DNA of 64,000 nucleotides, from the NCBI GenBank assembly GCA_016841665.1, contig JAENYT010000001.1:124001-188000 (forward strand). Reading direction: 5' to 3'. The first letter of the stretch is position 1. Every line of letters starts with the position of its first letter. The position numbers and the translations under genes were made by a program. The notes under the pieces are model-generated. The model worked only from the letters and a program-made list of their open reading frames with translations, had not been told where the DNA came from and searched no databases. The stretch is from Methanobacteriota archaeon. Lineage in GTDB: Archaea > Halobacteriota > Methanomicrobia > Methanomicrobiales > Methanomicrobiaceae. Shown one piece after another: positions 33,680 to 44,372 of the stretch.

Positions 33680-34684
33680 TCAGGGCACCTCTACGGATTC
33701 GATGATTTCCTGCATGACCTGGGGGATGGTCACTCCGCTGAATTCGGCTTCCCTTGTGAGAATTATCCTGTGCTGAATTGCATATGGTGCGATTTTCTTT
33801 ACATCATCGGGAATGATATAGGAACGGTTTTCCAGTGCTGCGTATGCCTTCGCCCCCCGCAACAGGGCAATCGATCCCCGTGAGCTGCTCCCGAGGTAAA
33901 TATCCCCGTGAAAACGTGTTGCCATGACAATATCCTTGATGTATTCCTGCATGTGCGGCTCTGCATGGACCCTCGTTGTGCTATCAATCAACTGCAGGAT
34001 CTTATGCCTGGTGAGGATCGGCGAGAGGGCGCCAATGAATTTTTCCGGATTAAGAAACCCTTCTTGTTCGCGCCGTATCAGTTCCCGTTCCTCCTCTCCC
34101 TCCAGGTGCCGGGTCTGGATACTGAACATGAAACGATCTCTCTGGGATTCGCTGAGTGGAAAGATGCTCTCCTTTTCAAACGGATTCTGGGTTGCAATCG
34201 CAAAGAATGGCTTTGAGATATCAAAGCGTATCCCGTCAACCGTGGCCTGGCATTCGCTCATCGCCTCGAGAAATGCACTCTGGCTTTTTGGTGAGAGCCT
34301 GTTGATCTCGTCGATGAGGAAAATATTCGAGAATATCGGCCCTTTCCTCATTCTGAATTCTTTTTTCTCCTGGTCCCATGTATGAATTCCAATAATATCC
34401 GCGGGCTGGATATCAACCGCACACTGCATGCGCTTGAACTCGCAATCAGCAAGTGCCGACACGATTTTTGCGCATGTGGTCTTTGCAGTGCCGGGAAATC
34501 CCTCAATCAGAATATGCCCTTCGCTCAGCAGTGATATGAACACCAGCTCTACAAGCCTGTCATTTCCCACGATGAATTTACCGATGGTATTCCTGATATC
34601 CTCAAATACGGCTGAAATATCCTGTAATTCAGAATCATCAATTCTCCGTTGGGGGGTGCTGTTGGGTACCTCTGTATCCGTCAT
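33680..34684 (-). CDS. MoxR-family AAA+ ATPase
   Basis: 334 residues. Walker A GFPGTAKT at 62-69, Walker B IFLIDEINR at 121-129, sensor-1 region FFAIATQNPFEKESIFPLSESQRDRFMF, and the MoxR C-terminal lid (SSRGSIALLRGAKAYAALENRSYIIPDDVKKIAPYAIQHRI). A chaperone-like ATPase acting with the DUF58 protein encoded next. A separate A/T-rich promoter precedes it (about 34700-34740). Confidence 0.92.
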   Translation of the reverse strand: MTDTEVPNSTPQRRIDDSELQDISAVFEDIRNTIGKFIVGNDRLVELVFISLLSEGHILIEGFPGTAKTTCAKIVSALADCEFKRMQCAVDIQPADIIGIHTWDQEKKEFRMRKGPIFSNIFLIDEINRLSPKSQSAFLEAMSECQATVDGIRFDISKPFFAIATQNPFEKESIFPLSESQRDRFMFSIQTRHLEGEEERELIRREQEGFLNPEKFIGALSPILTRHKILQLIDSTTRVHAEPHMQEYIKDIVMATRFHGDIYLGSSSRGSIALLRGAKAYAALENRSYIIPDDVKKIAPYAIQHRIILTREAEFSGVTIPQVMQEIIESVEVP

Positions 34685-34699
34685 CGTCGTGCCATCCCT

Positions 34700-34740
34700 T
34701 CATAAGTGATATAGCTATAATAAATATTATAATTAAAATA
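34700..34740 (-). promoter_or_regulatory. Internal promoter before moxR
   Basis: Almost pure A/T sequence fills the short gap between the DUF4350 gene and moxR, ending about 20 bases upstream of the moxR ATG at 34684. It suggests that the MoxR-DUF58 part is transcribed separately from the DUF4129/DUF4350 part. Confidence 0.45.
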
Positions 34741-35611
34741 ATTTGCTATAAAATAAATATATGATGCAGGCTATTGAACATACCGTAGCGATAATCTCTA
34801 ACAATAGCCCTGAATAGGGCAGGTACGCGGTGGAGCCCGCTCCTGCAATCCCCGCACTTCCGCAATGCACCTGATCGATGAGGATCTGTTCAGGAGTTTC
34901 CAGGACATTCAGAATGAATCGTGGGTTGTCCTCCGCATCGAGAGACTGCATGCCGTTGATAAAGATGCTTGGATCCGAGAGGATATACACCGTACCGTTG
35001 TTCACGGTGTCCCGGGAGAAAATTGCATAATTTGTGAGGTTTTCATCCGCATCCACGACATGATTGCCATTCTTTTCCTCCCACGTGAGAATTGACGTGT
35101 TGATGAGTGCTTCTCCTCCAGTAACATATGAGGGCCGGTTCAGGACGACTGCACTTACCCCTTCTGTCATATCGTCGGATCGCTCCGTATATCCGAGTAT
35201 CGAGTCAGGATGGGTGAACGCACGATCAATGCTCATGAGGCGCGCAGGAACGATGGATACGCTGCAGCCGAGTTGTTCGAGCAGTTTATTGCTGTGACGC
35301 CCGTCATCGGCAATGAATATGGTGTTCCCCGCGCCCAGGAAATCACTACATGCCTGGATCTCAGCATCCGCATACTCCTCCCCGGGTGCAATGATCAGCA
35401 GCATGGTGCCGGGCTGGTTGGAGAGCAGATCATACTCGAACAGGGAAACGGAGCCATGTCTGTCGGCAGCTCCAAAAAACTGCGACGTGCCGTTCCACTG
35501 GTGATTGTTGCGACCGTATTCGGTAGCAGAGGACGAAAAATGGGCCGCAATTGCTACCAGTGAAAGTGCCACAATTGCCACTACAAGGAGTTTGTCACGG
35601 TTCATGGTCAC
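34733..35611 (-). CDS. DUF4350-like membrane-anchored protein
   Basis: 292 residues with membrane helices at both ends (LLVVAIVALSLVAIAAHFSSS at the start and LLLEIIATVCSIACIIYLFYS at the end) around a GATase-like soluble domain (LLIIAPGEEYADAEIQACSDFLGAGNTIFIADDG, then VNNGTVYILSDPSIFINGM). This is the arrangement of DUF4350 proteins, which recur beside MoxR, DUF58 and DUF4129 genes. Overlaps the DUF4129 gene by 17 bases. Function unknown; likely the regulatory or binding subunit of the complex. Confidence 0.72.
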   Translation of the reverse strand: MTMNRDKLLVVAIVALSLVAIAAHFSSSATEYGRNNHQWNGTSQFFGAADRHGSVSLFEYDLLSNQPGTMLLIIAPGEEYADAEIQACSDFLGAGNTIFIADDGRHSNKLLEQLGCSVSIVPARLMSIDRAFTHPDSILGYTERSDDMTEGVSAVVLNRPSYVTGGEALINTSILTWEEKNGNHVVDADENLTNYAIFSRDTVNNGTVYILSDPSIFINGMQSLDAEDNPRFILNVLETPEQILIDQVHCGSAGIAGAGSTAYLPYSGLLLEIIATVCSIACIIYLFYSKLF

Positions 35612-37421
35612 TATCTCCCAGTGTGTTCAGAAGCGATTTCCATGAGGCTGCAATCATCTCTGGATCCTGTCTCTCAGGGAGAATCCTCCCATAGTAGATT
35701 TTTTCATACGCCTCCATGAATGCCGATAACAATTCAGATTTCTCGTTGTGTTCGAATGCCCTGGAGACTTCCCTGTGGGTGAGGGATCTTCGCCGCGGAA
35801 GCAGTCTTTTTGAGATCAATGTCTCTTTGAGCGAGATGTAGAGAACGCGAATGGCATTCAACCAGTCATTGTGCTGCGCATGGGCAAGGTAATCATCGAA
35901 TGCTATACCCGGTGATACCACCGGGTTCGCAGGCTCCGGTTCCGGCCGGATGGTGTGGTGCGGTTTCATGCTGTCCCGCGGACCTGAACCATCGTCAGCC
36001 CCTCTTGATCGCGTAATAGTTCCGGGGAATATCAGGCGAACACTCACTAAAACGATGATAAGCGCCCCTGCAAAAAAGAGGATTCCCTTTAGCAGAGCCA
36101 TATTGTGGCCCATCTTCACGCTAATTGGATTGCTGCGCGAAGGATCGATGGGAAATCCCCGGAATTGGCCCTGAAACACGGTTTGTACCGTGTTTTCACC
36201 TGTGGGGAGGGTGAGCACCGTCTCGTATGATCCATCTTCAGAGGTCGTGAGCAGTGCCTTGCGGGCGTTGTTTACATACAGTTCAACCGGTGCATTCATG
36301 ACAGGAGTATCCCCGGCACGCAACGTACCTCTACATATGAAATTATTGCTCAGCGGTTCCTCTTCGAGGTCGAGCGTCAATATGCTGCCTGAAGATTCCA
36401 CTGAAAACAGCTGAATATCCGAGTACGAAGCCCCCGAATAACAGTACACCGCGTGGACACCGGGAGTATTCTTTTCCACGAGGGCGGAAACCTCAAAGGA
36501 GCCGGATTCTGACGACGTTGCGGTCGCCCAATTCTGGTTGTCGATGTAGATGTTGATCACCCTGTGTGCAACATCGGTGCCCCTCATTCTCCCTGTGATC
36601 TGGATCTGGTCCCCATACCTGCCTTGCTCAGGTGACAGCTGAAAACCGATGCGGATGCGATCTCGGTTCACTTCAATATCCGGAAGGATGCCCGATAATC
36701 CCATCTCATCTCCTGCAGCCTGATCGGCCGTCGGGATAACGATCTCCTCCGGTTCCTCCTGCACCTCGCCGGTGAGACTGTAGTATACCTGGCGGAGGTA
36801 AGCGTCATAGGACCTGATGGATTCGAGATGAGCCTCATCGTTGATCTGGTAATGTGCAGAAATTGTCGCCAGAGATCGATACACGCCGATTAATTCTCCT
36901 TTTTTCTCGGAAAGGGCTTCATAGGTTTTTCTTCTCTCCTCCCTTGCCGCAGCCGCCTTTGCCGTATCCCCCTGTTCTTCGTACATCTCCTCGAGGTTCT
37001 GCAATTGTTCCGCACGGATGCTGCCGATAAAAATATCATAGACAATTTCTCTGTTTTGCACGTTTTCATTCGCAAATGTTCCAATATCCGACTGTGACAA
37101 CCCGAGATTGGTTATCAGGGTATTGAACTGCTGTGTTTTTTCATCGTACTTCTCGTATTCGTGGATTGCAGCGATAAAATCCCTGGCCCTGATAGAATGG
37201 ATGATCTGCTCGTTTGCATCGAGGAGGTACTGCATATCCGCAAAAAGTTTGTCCGATGTTGTGGTCAGATCCGGTCCGAATACCTCCGGGTTCGTGTGAT
37301 GAGATGTACGTGCGGATGTCTGGACGTCGTAGAGGATGGGGGAATTTGCGAAAGGTACAATCAGTACGATGAACAGAATGGATGCTGCCAGGACCAGCAT
37401 TATACCGGATTTCGGCATCAT
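35595..37421 (-). CDS. DUF4129-type membrane protein with Ig-like extracellular domains
   Basis: 608 residues. Signal or anchor helix (GIMLVLAASILFIVLIVPFA, 6-25), an alpha-helical stretch with coiled-coil character (about 120-190, EEMYEEQGDTAKAAAAREERRKTYEAL), two beta-sandwich units resembling carboxypeptidase-regulatory folds (about 255-430), a second membrane helix (LLKGILFFAGALIIVLVSVRLIF), and the cytoplasmic DUF4129 domain (DYLAHAQHNDWLNAIRVLYISLKETLI to AYEKIYYGR). DUF4129 commonly accompanies MoxR/DUF58. Overlaps its neighbours by 4 and 17 bases. Confidence 0.75.
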   Translation of the reverse strand: MMPKSGIMLVLAASILFIVLIVPFANSPILYDVQTSARTSHHTNPEVFGPDLTTTSDKLFADMQYLLDANEQIIHSIRARDFIAAIHEYEKYDEKTQQFNTLITNLGLSQSDIGTFANENVQNREIVYDIFIGSIRAEQLQNLEEMYEEQGDTAKAAAAREERRKTYEALSEKKGELIGVYRSLATISAHYQINDEAHLESIRSYDAYLRQVYYSLTGEVQEEPEEIVIPTADQAAGDEMGLSGILPDIEVNRDRIRIGFQLSPEQGRYGDQIQITGRMRGTDVAHRVINIYIDNQNWATATSSESGSFEVSALVEKNTPGVHAVYCYSGASYSDIQLFSVESSGSILTLDLEEEPLSNNFICRGTLRAGDTPVMNAPVELYVNNARKALLTTSEDGSYETVLTLPTGENTVQTVFQGQFRGFPIDPSRSNPISVKMGHNMALLKGILFFAGALIIVLVSVRLIFPGTITRSRGADDGSGPRDSMKPHHTIRPEPEPANPVVSPGIAFDDYLAHAQHNDWLNAIRVLYISLKETLISKRLLPRRRSLTHREVSRAFEHNEKSELLSAFMEAYEKIYYGRILPERQDPEMIAASWKSLLNTLGDSDHEP

Positions 37422-37684
37422 GTAACAATTATCTCCATCATTTTTTTCGCCATGAGAAGGCCGAATATGAATATGCCAGCCACAACGACTTTTTTCAATC
37501 GCTGCATGTATGGAGGCTCGGAAAAAGGCGTATCAATCAATTTAAGGATTATCAAAAACCCGAAAAGCCAGAGTATAAAAAATATTTCCAGGTTAACGGT
37601 CCCGAGCATGATCATGAAAATCATCACGAGCATAAGCCAGGCAAGAAGTGCAATTGATGCGACGCGACCTTTTTTTGGATTCAT
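37418..37684 (-). CDS. Small two-to-three-helix membrane protein
   Basis: 88 residues: basic start MNPKKGRVA, then hydrophobic segments (ALLAWLMLVMIFMIMLG, IFFILWLFGFLIILKL, VVVAGIFIFGLLMA). It is the first gene of the DUF4129/DUF4350 operon (4-base overlap). No family recognised. The overlap and basic-then-hydrophobic layout support that it is real. Confidence 0.6.
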   Translation of the reverse strand: MNPKKGRVASIALLAWLMLVMIFMIMLGTVNLEIFFILWLFGFLIILKLIDTPFSEPPYMQRLKKVVVAGIFIFGLLMAKKMMEIIVT

Positions 37685-38147
37685 AGACCTTTCCTGAATT
37701 GTGCGTGTTCACTCATCCTGTACCGGGATAGTTGATTATGCGGGGCCCATTCGAACAGGCACTCATTTTTCATACTACTGTGCCGGCGGTTTACCGCGAG
37801 GGGACTGAAAATCCTGACTGGCAGTATTTCGGAAAACGTTTCTTTGAAGTATCTATTGGCCCCTCCCAAATATATAAAATTAATTATAATATTAGGTTTA
37901 TTGTAAAACGCTTATTAATGATGCAGAGGAAAAACCATTCCTGGGGCCTCTGGCGGGGGGACTTTCTGCACGGTAAAATCCTTCACGTATCGCCGATATT
38001 TTTGCCTGGAACGACGTATTTGGCAGTAATACAAAGGGCAGACCCCATGCTTGATGTGCATCGACGTGTTTCATCAAGGATATGCGCTCCCGCCGAACCG
38101 TCCAATGCCCTCCAATGAACCCGTGATTGATATAATGTCATGTGATG
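37685..38147. other. Gap between the membrane operon and the deacetylase gene
   Basis: One A/T-rich block at about 37868-37905 could hold a promoter for the reverse-strand operon, though 190 bases from its first codon. A forward open frame of 128 codons crosses the region but has neither family features nor a ribosome site. I see no gene here. Confidence 0.35.
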
Positions 38148-39212
38148 TCAGTGATCGCCTGAAATTTGATTGCAGCCGGGCTCATGAAATCCGATGAGGT
38201 GGATGCCGTCAGAATACAGGCCTGATGCAAGGAATTTGAAGAGACTGTAATTATTGGTCGTGGTAATTCTTCCAAGCCCCAGCAGATCTGAATTGTGGTT
38301 GATCTTCGTCGGAAGGGTGGTGACCGCACAGGTGAAATTGTTCTGCTTCAGCAAGCCGATGGTGTCCGCGTTGATGTCGGCGGGTTTGCCGTTCGGATAG
38401 GCGAACGTGGTGATCTGTTCTCCGAGTTCCGCTTCTATCCGGTGTTTTGATTGTTCGATTTCGAATTTTGCTTCTTTGAATGTGGCATTCGATAAGATGG
38501 GGTGGGTGACCGTGTGCGCACCGAACAATATGCCTCCTTCCCGCATTTTGCGCACCTCCTCCCAGGAGAGCATGATGCCATCTCCGGGATGCTCGGGAAT
38601 CTCAACCCCGAGCTCGCGTTCCAGATCCTCAAGAAGACGAACTTTTTGCATGTTCGGGATCTTTTTCATAATGTTCTGCTTGATCTCGAACAGTGCGGAA
38701 GATTTTTCTTTCCTGCTTTTGATGGGGATTGTGCCCAGCAGGTCGTGTTCAATCGTATCGGCGGCTGTGGTGAGCACGATGTAGTCAAGTGCATCACCCC
38801 AGAGCAATTTCCTCTGATCGATGCAGCCTGTGGTCAAAAAAACCGTTGCGGGGACCTGGTATTTTTTCAGGATCGGAAATGCATACAGGTAGTTATCCTT
38901 ATATCCATCATCAAAGGTGATGACTGCAACATTTCCGCCCGGCTGCTTATTCTCACGGATGAGATCTACGAGCTCTTCCAGGGAAATGATGGTATGGGTA
39001 GATTTTAACCACTGAATCTGTTTTTCGAATATATATTCGTTGACTGACCGGTACAGCCAATCATGGAGCTGAGGGCCCACCCTGTGGTATACAAAAATCG
39101 AGATCTGAGGTGCGAACAATTTTTTTGAAAATGCGTATGCATCATCGATTCCTATGCTATCCAGGAGTGCTGACAGGGGTTCTACCGTTTTCCTGGCTAT
39201 TTGATACAGCAT
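38148..39212 (-). CDS. Polysaccharide deacetylase (NodB homology, CE4)
   Basis: 354 residues. AVITFDDGYKDNYLYAFPILKKYQVPATVFLTTG carries the catalytic and metal-binding aspartates, LFGAHTVTHPILSNATFKEAKFEIEQSK the two metal histidines, and TTFAYPNGKPADIN the third family motif. Removes N- or O-acetyl groups from glycans; no signal peptide is obvious, so it may act on cytoplasmic intermediates. The upstream region 39213-39441 is A/T-rich at 39237-39285, a probable promoter, and otherwise empty. Confidence 0.88.
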   Translation of the reverse strand: MLYQIARKTVEPLSALLDSIGIDDAYAFSKKLFAPQISIFVYHRVGPQLHDWLYRSVNEYIFEKQIQWLKSTHTIISLEELVDLIRENKQPGGNVAVITFDDGYKDNYLYAFPILKKYQVPATVFLTTGCIDQRKLLWGDALDYIVLTTAADTIEHDLLGTIPIKSRKEKSSALFEIKQNIMKKIPNMQKVRLLEDLERELGVEIPEHPGDGIMLSWEEVRKMREGGILFGAHTVTHPILSNATFKEAKFEIEQSKHRIEAELGEQITTFAYPNGKPADINADTIGLLKQNNFTCAVTTLPTKINHNSDLLGLGRITTTNNYSLFKFLASGLYSDGIHLIGFHEPGCNQISGDH

Positions 39213-39441
39213 GGTGACATACCCTCCTATGATGCCATTAGTATAATAATGTTGATAATATTATTATCAAGTATATTTTACTTGTGCTGGAATGACGGGA
39301 AGTGAAAAAGTGGCGTATCCGGGTCGGTCACCATTCTCGGTTAATCTCTCAAAACCTTTCAGGAAAAGCCTGAAATGGTAATTCCGAGAGATCTCCTGAC
39401 GCCGGAATCCATTGATGCGATCGTTGGCATACCGGAAAAAA

Positions 39442-40139
39442 TTACTGTCGGGATTGCTTCTCTTCGATCATTCTTCGTAACTTGATCAGATCGAATTTGA
39501 GCGAAGAATTCAGGGGGAATTCCTCGACAAACTCGAGGGTGCGGGGGACTTTGTGGGAGGGAAACACTGCCATACAGGCGGAAAGTATGGTGTTGCGCAG
39601 GTTTTTCGGTGGGGTTTTGGTATCCGTACGAACGATAGCGGCCACCGATTCGCCCAAAAGCTCATCGGCCACGCCGATCACCGCGCAGGCCGAGACTCCG
39701 TCGACGCCATTGATCACGGCTTCGATTTCATTGGGGGAGATCCTGAAGCCGCCCGATTTGATGCTGCTGCTCTTTCGTTCGAGAAAATAGAAAATCCGTC
39801 TTCATCCACGGTTGCCAGATCCCCGGTATAGAGCCTGCCGTTACGGATAGCCTGCCCGGTGCCTTTGGGGTCCTTGTGGTAGCCCCGCATGATATTGTCT
39901 CCCCTCACCACGATCTCCCCGACCTCGCCGCATCCCATAGGTCTACCCTGTTCATCGACGACTTCAAGGTGTACACCGGGAATTCCCCTGCAGATGGATC
40001 CGAGTTGTTGCCAGAAGAAGTCGGGCGGAAGGTAGGAGCAGTGCGCCGTCGCCTCGGTGAGGCCGTACATCACAAAAAATTGCTTTTCCGGGAACGCTGT
40101 GCCGATAATCTGGAAATAGATTGGGGCGGGAATGCGCAC
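39442..40139 (-). pseudogene. Truncated, frameshifted acyl-AMP ligase remnant
   Basis: Reverse-strand sequence encodes the C-terminal half of an ANL ligase close to the intact one at 8053-9570: FFVMYGLTEATAHCSYLPPDF, RGDNIMRGYHKDP, LYTGDLATVDEDGF and, in another frame, VINGVDGVSACAVIGVADELLGE to PLNSSLKFD. The reading frame breaks at the A-run 39791-39794: adding one base there restores FFYFLERKSSSIKSGGFRISP in full. Upstream of about 40120 homology ends and a stop occurs at about 40188, so the whole N-terminal half is missing. The remnant ends 150 bases from a tRNA gene. A base-calling error could explain the frameshift but not the truncation. Confidence 0.85.
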
Positions 40140-40288
40140 AATATTGAACGGGTCAATGAAGGTTGGTGTCCGGACCGGATGGACTGGTTAATATGCCATT
40201 GGTCCGGGGAAAAGCACTCCCAGGGAGTAGCGTTCTTGAGAGGAGTATATAAAAAAGGGAACCGAGAAATGCGAACCTTACGTTACAA

Positions 40289-40399
40289 TGCTGCGGGTGG
40301 GATCCGAACCCACGACCTCCAGATGTCTCAGATCAAGCGCACCGTTGACAGTCTCAAACCCTATGAGTCTGGCGCCCTAACCTACTAGGCCACCGCAGC
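40289..40399 (-). tRNA. tRNA-Met (CAU), elongator type, with a 37-nt intron
   Basis: The reverse strand gives acceptor GCTGCGG/CCGCAGC with A73, D-arm GCCT/GGGC, anticodon stem CCAGA/TCTGG, variable loop AGGTC and T-arm GTGGG/CCCAC. The loop CTCATA is interrupted after position 37 by 37 bases (40325-40361). A bulge-helix-bulge is visible: outer helix CCAGA/TCTGG, central helix CTCA/TGAG, 3-base bulges TAG and ACA, cut after the second base of each. Elongator tRNA-Met and tRNA-Trp are the usual intron carriers in euryarchaea; tRNA-Ile2 (also CAU) cannot be fully excluded. Confidence 0.92.
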
Positions 40400-40466
40400 C
40401 CGAATTGCATAATGAAAAGGAGGGATATTGAGATAAATCTTGTGATTAGAGGGTTCGGGAGCGCTT

Positions 40467-41938
<1,472 letters not shown>

Positions 41939-41942
<4 letters not shown>

Positions 41943-43669
41943 TCAATCACCAGAAGCACGTCTCCCGGCTGCACCACGTCGCCTGTATCGACAAATATTT
42001 CCGCAACTTTGCCGTCGCGGGGACTGTGGATGGGGTTTTCCATCTTCATCGCCTCGAGCACGACCAGTGCGTCACCCTTCTTTACCTCTGCGCCGCGCCT
42101 GACCGCAACATTCAGCACCATCCCCTGCATGTTGCTCTTGATGCCGCCCTCGATATCTTCACGCGGGATTTTCGAGGTGACCACCGCGGAGGGGACAGAG
42201 CTTCCCTCTACCGAAAGGATCCGCACCGAAAAGACCTCCCCGTCGACCTCGACCTCCATCAGACCGGGGATCTCCCCGGAAGGTGCCTTGATGGGTTCTT
42301 TTTTCGGGATTTCCTCCGCTTTCCGTTCGCCCTTCAAAAACGACGGGGCGATTGCGGGGTAGAGGATATAGGTGAGTACATCTTCCTCCTTTCTGATGAG
42401 CCCTGCATTCTCTGCCTGCACCTTCATCTTGTCGTACATCGGCTCAAGCAGATCCGCTGGACGCCCCGTGTAAGGTTGTTCATCGCCGATGATCAGGGTG
42501 ACGATGCGGTCCGGGATCCTGGCAGGGGGGCGTCCGTAGAGGCCCCTCACATAATCTTTGACCTCTTTGGTGACGTTTTTGTAGCGATCTCCCTCGACAA
42601 GCACGTTCAGAACGGCCTGGGTCCCCACGATCTGGCTGGTGGGGGTGACAAGAGGCGGATAGCCGAGATCTTCCCTGACACGGGGAATTTCCCTGAGCAC
42701 CTCCTCCCTTTTGTCGAGAGCGTCCTGCTCTTTTAACTGCGAGACGAGGTTTGAGATCATACCGCCCGGGAGCTGGTACACGAGCACATCGGAATCCACG
42801 CGCTCGGAGATGGGATCGAGGATGCCTCCGTATTTTTCCCGGAGGTTCAAGCAAATGTTTCGCACCTCGCGCAATGGGTCGAGATCGATGCAGGTATCCC
42901 TCGGTGTTCCCCTGAGGCTTGCGATGATGCTTTCCGTGGGGGGCTGCGAGGTTCCCATGGCGAACGGCGACATCGCCGTGTCCAGGATGTCCACGCCCGC
43001 TTCAATCGCCGCCTGGTAGCTCATGGGTGAGACACCGCTCGTGGAATGGCTGTGCAGGTCGACGAGAATGTCCATCTCCTGTTTGATTCCGCATATCAGT
43101 TCCCGCGCCGCCTCAGGCATGATCAGCCCGGCCATATCCTTGATGCAGATGGAATCGCAGTCCTTTGCATAGAGTTCACGGGCCATCTCGATGAACACCT
43201 CCGTGGAATGCACAGGGCTGGTGGTGTAACAGATGGTTCCCTGGAGATGCGCCCCGATATCATTGACCACCTTCATGGCATGCGTCATGTTCCTGATATC
43301 GTTGAGGGCATCGAAGACGCGGAAGATGTCTACTCCGTTGTGTCCGGCGGCCACAACAAACCGCTCGACGACATCGTCGGGGTAGTGGCGGTAGCCGACG
43401 AGATTCTGCCCCCGGAGCAGCATCTGGATGGGGGTGCGGGTGAGTTCGCGTTTCAGATCACGAAGCCTGTCCCACGGGTCATCATTGAGATATCGTATGC
43501 AGCTGTCAAATGTTGCCCCGCCCCATGCCTCGACAGAAAAAAACCCTATGGTATCGATTGCCCTAGCCAGGGGAATCATGTCCTCTGTTTTCATGCGCGT
43601 GGCGATAAGCGATTGATGCGCATCCCTCAGCGTGGTATCTGTTATTTTGACGGGATTACTGCTGGTCAT
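41939..43669 (-). CDS. pycB: Pyruvate carboxylase subunit B (carboxyltransferase with biotinyl domain)
   Basis: 576 residues. [25 protein letters not shown] and [17 protein letters not shown] are the carboxyltransferase metal-site motifs; residues of the middle form the PYC_OADA conserved domain; the C-terminus ends in a biotinyl domain with EAMKMEN (biotin Lys at about 542). It moves CO2 from biotin to pyruvate. ATG 43669 is chosen: GAAGGTG lies 5 bases upstream and the conserved domain starts right after; the longer frame to 43705 adds nothing conserved. This protein is the evident substrate of the BirA at 46414-47397. Confidence 0.93.
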
Positions 43670-43730
43670 GAATACACCTTCATGGCTGAGGAAATAAGAG
43701 TACAAAGCCTTTCAAATTTTAATCGTATAA

Positions 43731-44372
43731 CTATAAAAATCTCTCTAATCTGATTATTACGAGTAAAAAGCTCAGAAACGCGATAAAAAAAGTGAAACTA
43801 TCCCATGTGGTTGTTTTGAATGCGGGATCAAGGCTCCCTCCCCTCCTGTATCCGCGCAGTGCCAGAATATCGGCCTGTTCTGCGGACCGGGCAGCCTGCA
43901 TGTGCAGGAGATTCTGGCCGATGGGGATCATGGTTGTTACGCTCCAGGAAAGGCCTTTCAGCCTCATTGCCCGTCGCATGCGTTCAAGCTCCTCGCCCAT
44001 GGCCCCCATCGCCTGGAGGCTTATCTCGGCAATGAGGCCGAGATCAAATCCGGTCTTCGGACCAAAGAGCCATACCCCGGCGTGGAGCAGCTCACCCGGT
44101 TCCCGCTCGGAAGAGAGCCATCCTGCGAGCAGGATGATGGGTACCATACGTATGGCATAGGAGAGGCCGTCTCCCCCCTGAAGCTGGTTCATGCCGGCGA
44201 CTGCGAGAATCATTGCCAGAAATGATACCAGTACCCCCCTGCCGGGGAGCGTCTTTTCCCGTTCGGTAAAGAGCAGCCACCACAGCAGCGTGAATAGCGC
44301 GCCGAACACGGAGAGGTACGACGCCGCGGAGAGGCATGCGGCGGTTGCCAGCCTCAGTCGCACGTCCTGCAT
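43731..44372 (-). CDS. ECF transporter transmembrane (T) subunit of the biotin importer
   Basis: About 213 residues with four to five membrane helices and the T-protein signature RRAMRLKGLSWSVTTMIPIG, plus a later ADILALRGYRRGG, the two short coupling-helix motifs that touch the ATPases. ATG 44372 is preferred because GGAGGCGGC lies directly upstream; it overlaps the ATPase gene by 19 bases. Functions with the two ATPases and BioY as an energy-coupling-factor biotin importer (BioN role). Confidence 0.82.
   Translation of the reverse strand: MQDVRLRLATAACLSAASYLSVFGALFTLLWWLLFTEREKTLPGRGVLVSFLAMILAVAGMNQLQGGDGLSYAIRMVPIILLAGWLSSEREPGELLHAGVWLFGPKTGFDLGLIAEISLQAMGAMGEELERMRRAMRLKGLSWSVTTMIPIGQNLLHMQAARSAEQADILALRGYRRGGSLDPAFKTTTWDSFTFFIAFLSFLLVIIRLERFL

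Noticed and set aside
37732-38118. Forward frame of 128 codons in the gap before the deacetylase gene
   Set aside because: Mixed composition, crosses an A/T-rich block and lacks a ribosome site and any motif.
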